Assembly: GCA_012295275.1 (NCBI GenBank)
Contig: CM022679.1
Coordinates: forward strand, 28,755,164 to 28,819,163
Source of the DNA: Chrysomallon squamiferum
Taxonomy: Eukaryota > Mollusca > Gastropoda > Neomphalida > Peltospiridae
Length of the DNA stretch: 64,000 nucleotides
Reading direction: 5' to 3'
Numbering within the stretch: the first letter of the stretch is position 1; each line of letters starts with the position of its first letter. Shown here piece by piece: positions 53,154 to 64,000 of the stretch. The notes under the pieces are model-generated. The model had not been told where the DNA came from. It ran no database searches and saw only the letters and a program-made list of their open reading frames with translations. Both the position numbers and the translations under genes were made by a program.

Positions 53154-56100
53154 CAACAACAACAAAACAAAACAATAACAATAACAGTAACAGTAACAAT
53201 AACAACAATAATAATGATAAATGATAATGATGATGATGATGATGTTGATGATAGTAATATTAATTGTTGTTATCGTTATCATCATCCTCATCATCATCAT
53301 CATTATCATTATTACTATTATTATTATTATTGAAATAACAATCACAATGACACTAATAACAACAACAATAACAATAAATAAATAAGAAAACACAACAAAA
53401 ATAACACAAAATAAACAAAAAAGACAAATATTTACCCTGATTCTGTTTGTGAGGACAAGATGTCGAATTCGCGCCATCAGATCTTCAAAAGTGATGTCTG
53501 GTTCGGGTGGGGTTCGTTCTGGGACTGGGCCCAGAGTTCTGTGTACATCAAGTAGACTGACATTCTCCATTGTGTGTCCAACAAACTCTGCAGATGAACA
53601 AAACAATCACATATACAGTCACTTTGTATAATCATCTGTATTTCTTTTTAACTCAGATACAGCTGCAATAATTTCCTATTTTAAAAGCAAGAACTGAATC
53701 AGTAAATCCTTGTGCAATTTTAAAAATTTTTACAACTTCTTTTCTATGCATGGTAAAACTGATCTGTAATAAGTGAAAAACTATTTGGATTTTTAAACAT
53801 ATATATGGCTGAGATTCTTAATTTTCATCATGTCAATCATAACACAAAATACACACACATAATGCACACACGTAAACAAACTTACATATACATACACATA
53901 AATGCATGCATGCATACAAATATACATATATATAAGTAAGATTCTAAATCCAATAAAAATTGACACAGATGTGCAAACATATATATATACACACACAAAT
54001 ATTCATTGCTGACATATATGCACAACTACACACTGATGTATACAAATCTCTATAACAAAGACGTATAACTACATACAGACATATAAACATACCCTGATCT
54101 ACAGCTTGTACAAATGCTGGGTAATTAATGTCTCCTGTTTCTGGTTCCTCAAACTTCTGACACAAAAGTTTCAAATCTTCTGATCCTACATTCAGACTGA
54201 GAAAATGAAGAATGCGAGCAAACTGTGACTTTGTTATCACCCTTGTGTATGCAATTCCCTGAAAGAACAGACAAAAAAAAACAGTTTGAAAATGTAGACA
54301 TGAAATTCTGATAATTAGGATCCAAAGCAGGCAAACTGTGAAATGAAACTGTGATTATTCAGATGAAAACAGGACAGTTTCAGACAAGAAATTTTAACTG
54401 TATCTAAATATAATAATTTTGTTCAAATCAAGACTGTTTTTCTCATTCCTACACTTTTATATTTTTTAAATAGAAAATATAAAATTTATATCCAAAAAAA
54501 AATGAAAACTTTTGAAATTATTTTAACTATAAGTGAAGTGAAAAACTTGTCGAAATGAAAACTGTTTATCCCATTCTAACCCTGTCAAAGTCTTTGAAGT
54601 ATGGATACATCATCAATCTTCGTCTTCTGACACTGTCAGAAATTTCTCTCAGAACTTCATGTAGCCGGTTTTCTTCCTCCTCAGACAGTGGCTTCAACCC
54701 CTGAAACAAACATTTTTGTTTATCATCATTTCAAACTTTAAATTCATATTTAAACATTTAAAAGAAAATCCGATACATACTCTGAAACCAAAAAACAAAA
54801 TGAATAAACTAACAAATAAACATTTGCGTGTTGAGAAAAGAAAACAGATAAAATAATGTCTAACTCACAGTGTGTCCAGTTAATTTAACTTATTAAATGT
54901 AATAAATAATATAATTAATGGTTTTGACACATAAGGCACTGAACACACATGTATGCATGCACATATTTGTGTGTATCTTTGTATAATTGTTTTTATGCAT
55001 TCAAAATGTTGCAGATGTTGTAACTTATTCAAAACACATTCCACATCACAAATTTCTGTTTATCAAGTAAAAAATAAAAGACAAACCCTCCACAGTGCAC
55101 CCTGCATCGGCCTCACAACCTCCTCTGTTGGTTTCTTCTCTAGATCAGGAATGTTGAAAGCTGAAGAGGAAAAAACAAACAAATTTGCAATAAAAACAAA
55201 ACAGTCAAAGATATTTATAAAATATTTAATACCGCACAATGACCAAATGTAAAATGGTATTTAAAAAAAAAATGCACTCTTTCAATCCATTTCAAGTGGC
55301 TGGGGTTTTTTAAATATAATTTTATTTATTCTTTAAAATGGAAAGATAAATCTAGCAAAATTGTCAGATGTTGATGATTACAGAGTTATCCCTCTTGAAC
55401 AGAACATAAGTTAATTCTTGTATTATTTATTTTAAAAAGGGCATTAATTTATGGATGTATCATTTGATTTGTTTGGGGTTTTGGGGGTTTTGGGGGTTTT
55501 GGGGTTTTAAATTAACAAATGAGTCTATACCCTTCCATAATTTTAAAGACACATTTTAAGTTTTATATTCACACCACAACAAAGTCTTTAAAGAGAAACA
55601 AAAAGAATACTGAAAAAAAAAAATGAAATAAAATGTTGTCAACTCACCATTCTCCATGACGTCACAGAATTCCTTGTACCTCACGCGACCGTCGGGTTGG
55701 CGATAAAACTCCATCACTTTCTGCATCTCTGCCCGCGACAGCTGCGCCTGTTTCCCAACGGCGATCGACAGGCCGCACAGGAACTGGTTGGCTGTGATTG
55801 CACCACTCCTCAGCTTGTCGTGGTCTTTGAAAAACTCCACAGTTCGAATGCCGTACTTGTACACAGCCACTCGTATCTTGTCCAGGATTGAGTTCAGGCT
55901 CGGATCAGGGGTCAGCTGTTTTAAAAAAAAAAAATTCAAAATAAGTAACCTTTACATCTTCATTATTCAAAATTCAGCTAGTTTCCTCTGCAATTCCTCT
56001 TTATCAGCTGACTGTTTAACCAGATAAATAAATCACCTTTAAAATATGGCGTATCAAAAATACTTGTACAAAAAATAAATCATTAAAAACACAAATATAA

Positions 56101-58593
56101 AAAAAAAAAAATGTTTTGTACAACATAGTTTTGTCTGGAATAACAAATCCCATGGTAAGTACTGTCCCATTTAAAAGTTTACTTAAAAGATTCCTATTTA
56201 ATAACTCATAAGAAGAGTTCATGAAATGGCTGCACATTCTCTCACATTAAGTATTAACATAAAATAAGTACAAGTTTTAGGTAACTTAATCATTGTTACT
56301 AAATTAATATTAATTAATTCGTTCCTTCTTTAATATTTTTGTTCATTCTTTCATCTTCACTGATTCATCAAAAATAACAATAACAAATGATAATTTTAAT
56401 ATTAACAAGAATAATAATGATAACAATACCAACAATAATTTTAATAATTATAAAATAATAATAATAATAATATTAAGAAGAAGAAGAAGAAGAAAGAAGA
56501 ACTGACCATTTGTGGAGCAATGTCCACTTTGAGTTCTTGGAGAAGTCGTGGGTCTTGGGGTGCTTCGGTTGATGTGACGGCCATGATGTCATTATGAAGA
56601 TTAAGATAGTTGAGCATGCCAGGTTTCTGTGGGTGTCTGTACTTGGAAAGCAACATGCTGATTTCTTGTTCATTCACATCTGCCGGACCAGGGAAACTTC
56701 GATAGAACTACAAATAAATAAACAGTGTTTTGTTACTCTTGTATACATATATACATACATATATATGTGTGTGTGTGTGTGTGTATATATACACACAACA
56801 ATAATGATAAATATGAATATGATCTTATCATAAATAAATGCAAGGTTAGTTTTTTTTTTTCATAAATTCATAAAATGTTAAATTCTTATTTTGTAAATAT
56901 TGAAAAAAATTCATTAATTTGAAAATAATTTTATACCACTGCTCAATATGAGTCAATATATATTTTTTGTTCATGACATATGTTAAAGTAATCTTTAAAT
57001 AAATAACAAGAATTTATAATACTTATTAATAATTTAGTACTGGTAAGAACTTTTTCTTAATTATAATTCATGTTAGAAGCTTAATAGCAAAAATCAGAAA
57101 CACAATAACAAAACTCAACATGACTGATTATATTATTAACAAACTGTTTTATTAATGAAAAATTCTAATTAACATGGTTACTTCTGTTAGTCCAGACTAA
57201 TTTATTGCTGCAACCTCTTTAGATAAATATATAAAAAAAAAAATTAAATTAAATTAAAACTCAACTAACATCAGTTCTGTCAATGAAATTCTTTAATTAT
57301 GAACTTTTTTGGTTAACGAGAACTGTTTTCACTAATTAGCACAACCCCTCTAAGGAGGTGAGATATGTTTTGTTTCCTGGGTTCTTACCTGACTCTCTGT
57401 GATAAGACCAATGTGGTGCTTGTCAAAATCTTCGTAGCACGTCCTCAGGTTGATTCCGTGCACCTGGTAATACCTGGCCATTCGTTCAAGCACCGACCCA
57501 ATTTTGTCCTCACCCTCCGGACCCAGAGGAATAAAACTTCTAAAAGTCCCAAGTCTGAAATTTGTTTAGATTCTCAAGTTTTAGATTCTGTTGTTTTTAA
57601 TTCAAATTCTTAAATTTTAGATTTGTGATTTCTTTTTTTTTTTTTTTTTTTTATTGCTTTGCATTTTTGGTTGTCTCGAGTATTTTTATTTTTATTTTAT
57701 TTTATTTTTATTTTTATTTTTTTTATATTTCAAAAGAGTTTCCATTTCTCATTATTCTGTTGCATATCTTTTGGTTTTACATTTTGAAGAATATGAAAGA
57801 GGACACATTATTTGTATCTGACAAATTATATATATTTCAAACAAAAAATATTCAACACTGAAGTATTAAATTAAATAACAGACAGAACTCATTCAGACTC
57901 TCTCTGTTTCTCCCTCCCCCATATACTCACAGTTCTGGGGGGTCTTTCTTCTGTGTTTCGGGGTCTGTGTAAACATCACTGGGGTTGAAGTGTTTATCGA
58001 TGGCCTCACAAAACAACTTGTAATTTATCTGGCCATTTCTTTTCAAATCATACTTTTCAGCGAGAGCATCAGCTTCCTCCTTTGTCAGTTTCACTCCGAG
58101 CGTCTGCCACAAACATCTAAAGAACTGAGGCTCTGTAGCGGAAACATTAGATTTAAATTATTTAATGAACAGATAAACACAGTTATAAATAGAATAAATA
58201 AATACTAAAATAAGTAAACAGATTGTAATGAACAAGATTTCCATCTGTTGAGTGTTAAGAAAATTATGTGATTATGTTGTTTATTTTTGTTTTCAATGAT
58301 TTCTTGTTTTGTCAGTTTTTGTTGTGTTTTGGTGTACAGTGTAGGTTATTTTATAGTTCTTTATTTTTCTTGTTTAGTGTGAGTGTGAGTATGTGTGTTT
58401 AGGAGGTGTTTTTGATGGGGATATTTCTTTCTCCTTTTGTTTTTTTAATTTAACAAAAATCTGCTTTACCTGTAATATAGCCTGAGCGTAGTTTGTCAAA
58501 ATCCTGAAAGAATTCTGTGACTCTGATGCGTTTGGTTTGGGCCAGTGTACGAAGATTGTTTTCAACAATATTGGGTGAAACTGCTGTAGCCAT
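49487..58593 (-). CDS. EFCAB6: EFCAB6-like EF-hand repeat protein, 15 coding exons
   Basis: Minus-strand coding exons: 58593-58470, 58132-57931, 57554-57389, 56707-56507, 55915-55648, 55160-55087, 54700-54581, 54258-54093, 53587-53436, 53097-52887, 52443-52239, 51797-51515, 50988-50840, 50480-50276, 49738-49487. All phases agree, giving 925 residues from MATAVSPNIV to the stop after FEWRKP. Eight modules of about 117 residues start with a D-[FHY]-D loop such as DFDKLRSGYIT, near residues 31, 151, 262, 382, 498, 627, 738 and 856. Each module carries a second EF-like hand (for example NGQINYKLFCEAI). The first loops are two residues longer than the canonical 12 and lack the usual acidic end, so calcium binding is doubtful. 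The DFDKLRSG-type motif is typical of EFCAB6, a sperm/ciliary axoneme protein. The mammalian protein is longer (about 1500 residues). The gene symbol is by resemblance only. The start is the first ATG after an acceptor at 58608. Confidence 0.85.
50690..50790. repeat. (AAATT)n pentanucleotide repeat
   Basis: About 20 tandem aaatt units in an intron of the EF-hand gene, preceded by AAAAT and followed by AAAT units. It is the only pentanucleotide array of this size here. Confidence 0.95.
51028..51150. repeat. (GT)n microsatellite
   Basis: GT units with TTGT and ATGT interruptions in an intron of the EF-hand gene. Confidence 0.95.
52510..52584. repeat. (GA)n microsatellite
   Basis: About 37 GA units in an intron of the EF-hand gene, beginning about 67 bp before the acceptor of the exon at 52443-52239. 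Confidence 0.95.
53109..53345. repeat. Mixed AAT/AAC/GAT/ATC trinucleotide tract
   Basis: A compound tract immediately upstream (minus strand) of the exon at 53097-52887. It moves from AAT and AAC through GAT to ATC and TTA units. Confidence 0.9.
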
Positions 58594-58609
58594 CGTAGCA
58601 GTTATATCT

Positions 58610-58610
<1 letters not shown>

Positions 58611-58662
<52 letters not shown>
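58611..58662. repeat. (AAT)n microsatellite at the first coding exon acceptor
   Basis: About 17 AAT units end at the ctg (CAG on the minus strand) of the acceptor at 58608-58610, so the polypyrimidine tract is replaced by a TTA run. Confidence 0.9.
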
Positions 58663-59095
58663 TTCCAAGCCAAAATTACTAACAAAATGTTATATATCGA
58701 ATTACAGTTTAAGTAGTTAAATTTTCGTCGGAGGCCTTAAGATTAAATTATAATGCTTTAAAATCTGTTAATATCATACAAAGATCGTAAAATATCAATC
58801 GTAACCAAACATTTTAATTCCAAAGTTCACATTTTTTAAAATAATAATTATAATAATGATAATAATAATAAATAAATTAAATAATTAATATATTAATAAC
58901 TATTCACTATGTCCCGAACTGGATATAAACTACGATGAATTTTGAAGTACTTGGCCTGTCAAACCAGTATTCTGCCTGCAACTAACGAAATACGATAAAA
59001 TAAAAATAGCAGTCAACATAGATATATTTAAAGACAGTTATACTTTTAAACCTGCAATTATTTTCTTGCATAAACACAACATTACCTTTTCACAG

Positions 59096-59210
59096 ATTAG
59101 TGTTTAACAACTTTCAAGACATTAGCTTGTTGTTTTCATCCAGTAAGATGTTGAAACGTTGCTAAGAAACACTGACATGCGCAGTTTGCTCTTCCGATTA
59201 GTGAGTTGAT
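59096..59210 (-). promoter_or_regulatory. Candidate 5'UTR exon and promoter of the EF-hand gene
   Basis: On the minus strand CTGTGAAAAG is followed by gtaatg (donor at 59095-59094), which could pair with the acceptor at 58608, 14 bp before the start codon. The region just upstream (59150-59230) has more CpG (atgcgcag, aatgcggatcgg) than its surroundings. This is inferred from position; the transcription start is not visible. Confidence 0.35.
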
Positions 59211-59677
59211 CTAAAATGCGGATCGGATTTGTTGATTCGTTGCCCTTAGATTGTATTAGTCTGTATAAAATTTCGTATAACTGTTTCGTCACTTGTTTCT
59301 TGAAAAATGCAAGAGTATATTTATGGCAGAATTATAATATTTTAATTATTATTCTTAATTTATAAACATCTGTCAAGTAGATATTCTTAATTTAGATGCG
59401 GTAAACCCTCGGATGGGCAGACTTAAAGTTTAACGAACACACATCTGCTGAACCAGTTCCATTAAAACCGACGCAAATGATTAACTACCACTGGAACAGG
59501 TCGTGATTAATGTGGATGGATCAAACCCACATAATTTTATTACTGTATATGTTTGCATATATCATATATCATCTGATGTAAATCTTGTGTCTGCACTTGT
59601 TTAGTGACCGCAAACAAGTGGCACGTCGCTCAGTTTAGGTCACGGAATTTGCTTATTTATTGTTCTCAATAAAATAA

Positions 59678-59712
<35 letters not shown>

Positions 59713-59851
59713 GCCTATTTAAACATCCAGAAATGCATGACACCAAATCTGTCTTGTCGTGAATCCTTTGCAAAATCGCGTTATGTCGTCCATAAACTTT
59801 AACATGTCACAGACAACATATCGCTTGACCGCAGACTTACTCAGTACATAT

Positions 59852-59855
<4 letters not shown>

Positions 59856-59915
<60 letters not shown>
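59856..59915. repeat. (TC)n microsatellite
   Basis: About 29 TC units, followed by a short CA run. Confidence 0.95.
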
Positions 59916-59925
<10 letters not shown>

Positions 59926-61601
59926 TTTTTATTTTTTTCTCCACAGCACTGAAAACAAAATACAAACATGAATTATTCATGTAATCAGAAGTGATGACAC
60001 GATTGTGGTGGGTTGAGATGAAGAAAGAAGATGAAAACTGAATCCAGACTGGCTTACTGAATGTCACTTTAACATGATTCTTATTTAAGAACACAAATCA
60101 GATGCTCACAGATGAATCAGACATTAAAATATGTAGAGATAGAGATGGAAATATCATTAAATAAGAAAAATATGAATCTTTTTCCAATAAAATGTTCTCA
60201 GGGAACATTTTACATTTTACAGAGGAATTCAATACATATATTTTAAGAAAAACTCTAACGTCGTGTAATGCACAATCACCTAGGCTTTACTGAATTTTTG
60301 AACCAAATAAAATATTCTTACTCATCTTTTGGAGATTTTGTCTGAATTGAATTTATGTTTACCACGATCCCCAACAAAATATAAATAAATAAATAAACAA
60401 AGAGAATAAAACAAGTATTTAAAATTAGCACCAACAAGAAGGAATATACACAAAAAAGTGAATTCCAAACACAGTACACAATGTCTATGGTACCATTTAA
60501 TTTAATAACAATATTGTTAATGACTGAAGCATAGTGGAAAACTGTTACAAGTTTTCAAAGATAATTAAAAACTATAAACACCATGTCCCATTAAGGCAAA
60601 GCATTTTATTGTGTCATGATTTTTTTTGTTTTTTCAATTTTTTAATATGTATATTTATAAGTTTTAATTTTCTGTAATACATCACAACAGAAAAGTTAAA
60701 AAAAGATTTAAAAGAAATGTCAGAAGTACAGATGCCCCGTCTAAACTTGTTTCTGTTGTTGAAAAATTATGTTTTTAATTGTTGTTTTTCTTTTAACATC
60801 AAAATAACATAATAAGGTATACACCAGCTCATGATAAAATTTATAAAATGACATTTGCAAATATTTTGATAAAACACAAACATTTATTTATGTATTTATT
60901 TCATTTACTTTATTTCATTTATTTATCATGATCTTAAAATATATTTTTAAAATTTTTATGTTTTTTTTAATATATTTTGCATTAGTTATAAACAGATATT
61001 AAACCATCTCCATTTACTGCATCATTCTCATATATAATTAAATGACACAAAAATCATATCTCTGTACAAATACAGTTTAGTCAAAGGGCACTGTACTAGT
61101 AATGTCTTAAGATTATACAGACACATGTCTGCCTTTATAAAGCAGCCAGGTCTTTTGTTAAAATTACTCTAACAACTATAACTCAACAACACATCGTGCA
61201 CATCAACACTGGTACATTATATAAAACATGTATCTGCAGCTACACACATACCAGAAAGATGCATGCCCAGGCCTGACTTAAATTATATACAATTTAAAAC
61301 AAGAGATAAAAAGTTGTTTTGAAAAACTGATGTGGAATAGGTGTATTCATTTTTCTTAATAATAATTAACAATTTTTAAGAAAGATTTTGATCAGTTTTC
61401 ATTAAGAATAAAATATTTGTCATCATACTCAAGCATGTTATATGAACAAAAATGCAGAAAAATGCTTTCAAATTATGTTTTCAATCCATTAAAATCGAAT
61501 TCATTTAAAAAAAAATAATAACAGTAATGATGATGTTCAATAGAAGATAAAGATAAATGTAGTAAAAAGCACAAGATCATTTTGGTTACAATTAATTTAA
61601 T

Positions 61602-61632
<31 letters not shown>

Positions 61633-63083
61633 CAATAAAATAATAATTATAATGATGACTATAATAATAATGATGATAATACGATTATGAAAAAGAAAAA
61701 GAAATTCTTGAGCCATGGTTACTTTGTGTGACAATCCTCCCCTGGCAACCTATTTCCCATTCCAGCCAATGACTGGACTGTAACACAATTATGGTATGTA
61801 CTGTCCTGTGAGAAGATAAAAAAGACCCCTTGATGCTAATGAAATGGTGTTTGAGGGTTTGTCACTAATTTGATACACAATATTAATAATATATATATAT
61901 AAATATATATATTAGCTCCACAACAATAACCATTAAATATGTTGACACTTTAATTTACTCATTAAAGGAAATGCAAGCTGTTATTCACACATAATTTTCC
62001 AGTTAAGTCACAAAGGTAAATATTGATATACACTGAGAGTAAATAACCTAAATAATTGTCAAACATAAATAAATATTTTAAATAATTTTCTGTTTCCATA
62101 AATCATATTTTTAAATTTAAATATTTGTGTGACAGTAGCATAAAACATGATTTTTGATAACAGAAATGTTAAGTTATTTTTGACAAATAAAATTAACATA
62201 AATAAACAAATAAATAAATAATAGGATCACTGAATGTCAGAAACTGGATGTTGTACTTTAAGTCATTAAGTATACAAATTCACTCCTATCTTTTTTTTAT
62301 TTTCTACTTTTTTCTTTTCTTTTTTAATCTGGGAAAAAATGCCCAATTTAGTTTAGATCTATTAAACAATGAGTTTAATTTGAAAAATCTATATTACTGT
62401 CTCAGAATTCTATATTTTCATCCCAATAACATTAAAGTTAGCAATTAATGCTTAGTAAGTGCTATTGAAAATATTCAAGCCAGGAGAGATACATACAAAG
62501 TTCTGCATGACAGCAATCTGACTAGACAAATGCAGGCAACTGTTAATATGTGGAAGCAATGACATCACAATATACTGATACTATACATAGCATAGAATAT
62601 ATTCATATTCACACATTCCAGGCCTCATGTTTACTTAAATTTTTATGTTGTACTCAAAAGCAATTTCTACTTACAAAATCATTTTTCTAATTTCTTTTCC
62701 TGTTAAATTAGTAAAAATGTAATATTTATTTAGGAAGCTAATCCATGTTTAAATTTTCCATTCTTTTTAATAAAAAATTAAAATGCCTGACTGGTTTAAA
62801 GCATAATTCACAAGAGTTCCATTTGTTTGATAAAAATAGTTATATAAAACAGTCATAATGGTGTTTAAATTGATTGAAAGAATTCTTATTTTGCCATTTC
62901 TTAGAACTATTGGGGCAACTCTATTTGTAGAAAAGAAGCACAATTTAACAAACATTGTCTTCACAAATCAAATCCAATCCTGAATGCCAAAAGATATTTT
63001 TATTTTTTATTTTTTTTATTTTTATTTTTTATATATATGGTTAATTAAAAAAATTATAATAAAATAAAACCTATAACAAATAT

Positions 63084-63085
<2 letters not shown>

Positions 63086-63115
<30 letters not shown>

Positions 63116-63119
63116 TTAC

Positions 63120-63171
<52 letters not shown>

Positions 63172-63172
63172 T
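63086..63172. repeat. (ACT)n(AAT)n microsatellite
   Basis: About ten ACT units followed by about 17 AAT units. Confidence 0.95.
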
Positions 63173-64000
63173 TTTGAAAAGTTATCACTTAAAACTTTCA
63201 AATAAAACAAACCTATCCAAATTTAAAATGTTTTTAATGAACCAGTATAGTTTATTGCACAGATTTTAATAAATGACTACATTTTTTTGGTATTATTTTG
63301 TACTAATTAATGATTGATCAAACCTGAATAACATGAATCATTGATGAACTAGCTCTAAAAAAAGTATACACTTATATTATATAAGTACATCTTTCATCAA
63401 ATACATTGATATACATTTGTGATGTTAGTTATACAGCCTAAATATATTGTGTACTTGTATGTCTTTATTTCATTTCAAGATAAAAGCAAACTGTAATAAT
63501 AAAAAATTACAAATATTACATTTCAAGTCATCTCTGAACACTGCTGATTTACTGTTCTTTTTAATTTATGTTTCACATCAGATTTTAGGCAAAAACAAGA
63601 GAAAACCTATAAATGAAAGTTAAGAATGTTATAAACTTATAACTACCCATCAGGTTTTTCAGTGCAATAAATTGTGTATTTTCTATTTACTTCTGTCAAG
63701 TGCAATGAATTGTATGTTTTTTAAATGTATATATTCTATGATGTATATTAAACTGTGTATATTCTTTCAAGTATGTTAAGCTGCTTTTCTTTTATATTAA
63801 ATTGTGTATTTTATATTATGTATAGTATAGCGTATCAATTACATCATATTTTATATATATCAGAAGATAACAATGGATTAAAAAAAAAAGATATTGTGAG
63901 ATTCATATTAACAAGTGAGTTCAAATAAATTCATTGAAATTTTCATACACATAATTAAATTAAAAGAAATGATTTGTGAGTGTTTTCTTTGCAATGTGCA

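Larger units (their letters stand above)
59211..64000. other. Right edge, no gene seen
   Basis: About 4.8 kb of AT-rich sequence with AAAT (59665-59710), (TC)n (59856-59915), GAT (61597-61631) and ACT/AAT (63086-63172) runs. No open frame shows domains, splice context or family resemblance. Part of it may be the long 3'UTR of a gene beyond the window, which I cannot show. Confidence 0.5.

Noticed and set aside
59211-64000. Possible gene at the right edge
   Set aside because: I searched both strands for domain-like exons and splice-flanked frames and found none. A long 3'UTR cannot be told from intergenic DNA here.

Overview
This is eukaryotic, intron-containing, AT-rich animal DNA with very dense microsatellites. 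The gene content is a family of secreted F-type (fucose-binding) lectins carrying a C-terminal PAN/Apple domain, plus an axonemal-type EF-hand gene. It fits a lophotrochozoan, most likely a mollusc. The species cannot be fixed from the sequence alone.

Left two-thirds (about 1-47.3 kb): a lectin gene cluster of 12 units. The standard gene has four exons with all junctions in phase 1: a signal-peptide exon (49-55 nt), a 228-nt exon with the N-terminal half of the F-type lectin domain, a 228-237-nt exon with its C-terminal half, and a 239-nt exon with a six-cysteine PAN/Apple domain. The protein is 250-251 residues. Intact plus-strand genes lie at 2802-4557 (B), 11987-14195 (E), 26555-28503 (D'), 29849-31946 (E'1) and 33294-35371 (E'2). 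An intact minus-strand gene lies at 44931-47292 (G). Damaged units are A (1340-2100), C (7102-9721), headless D (9964-10653), B' (18230-19994), C' (22456-25130) and minus-strand F (39739-42573, a single 1-nt deletion).

The order B-C-D-E repeats as B'-C'-D'-E'1 at an offset of about 15.4 kb, rising to 17.9 kb after a deletion that beheaded D. E'2 comes from a further tandem duplication of about 3.45 kb. Each block ends in a 54-58-bp minisatellite of the same family. The two minus-strand genes lie beyond an inverted array of that minisatellite, so gene plus satellite appear to have been inverted together. B and G have lost residues matching the fucose-binding motif, while D', E, E'1, E'2 and F keep them.

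Right third (49.5-59.2 kb): one minus-strand gene of 15 coding exons whose splice phases all agree. It encodes 925 residues in eight modules of about 117 residues, each starting with a D-[FHY]-D EF-hand-like loop. It resembles EFCAB6, a ciliary/sperm-axoneme protein. From 59.2 to 64 kb no gene is visible.

Because several units look nearly identical, uncollapsed haplotypes or assembly errors are a real alternative explanation for part of the duplication pattern and for the single-base frameshifts.
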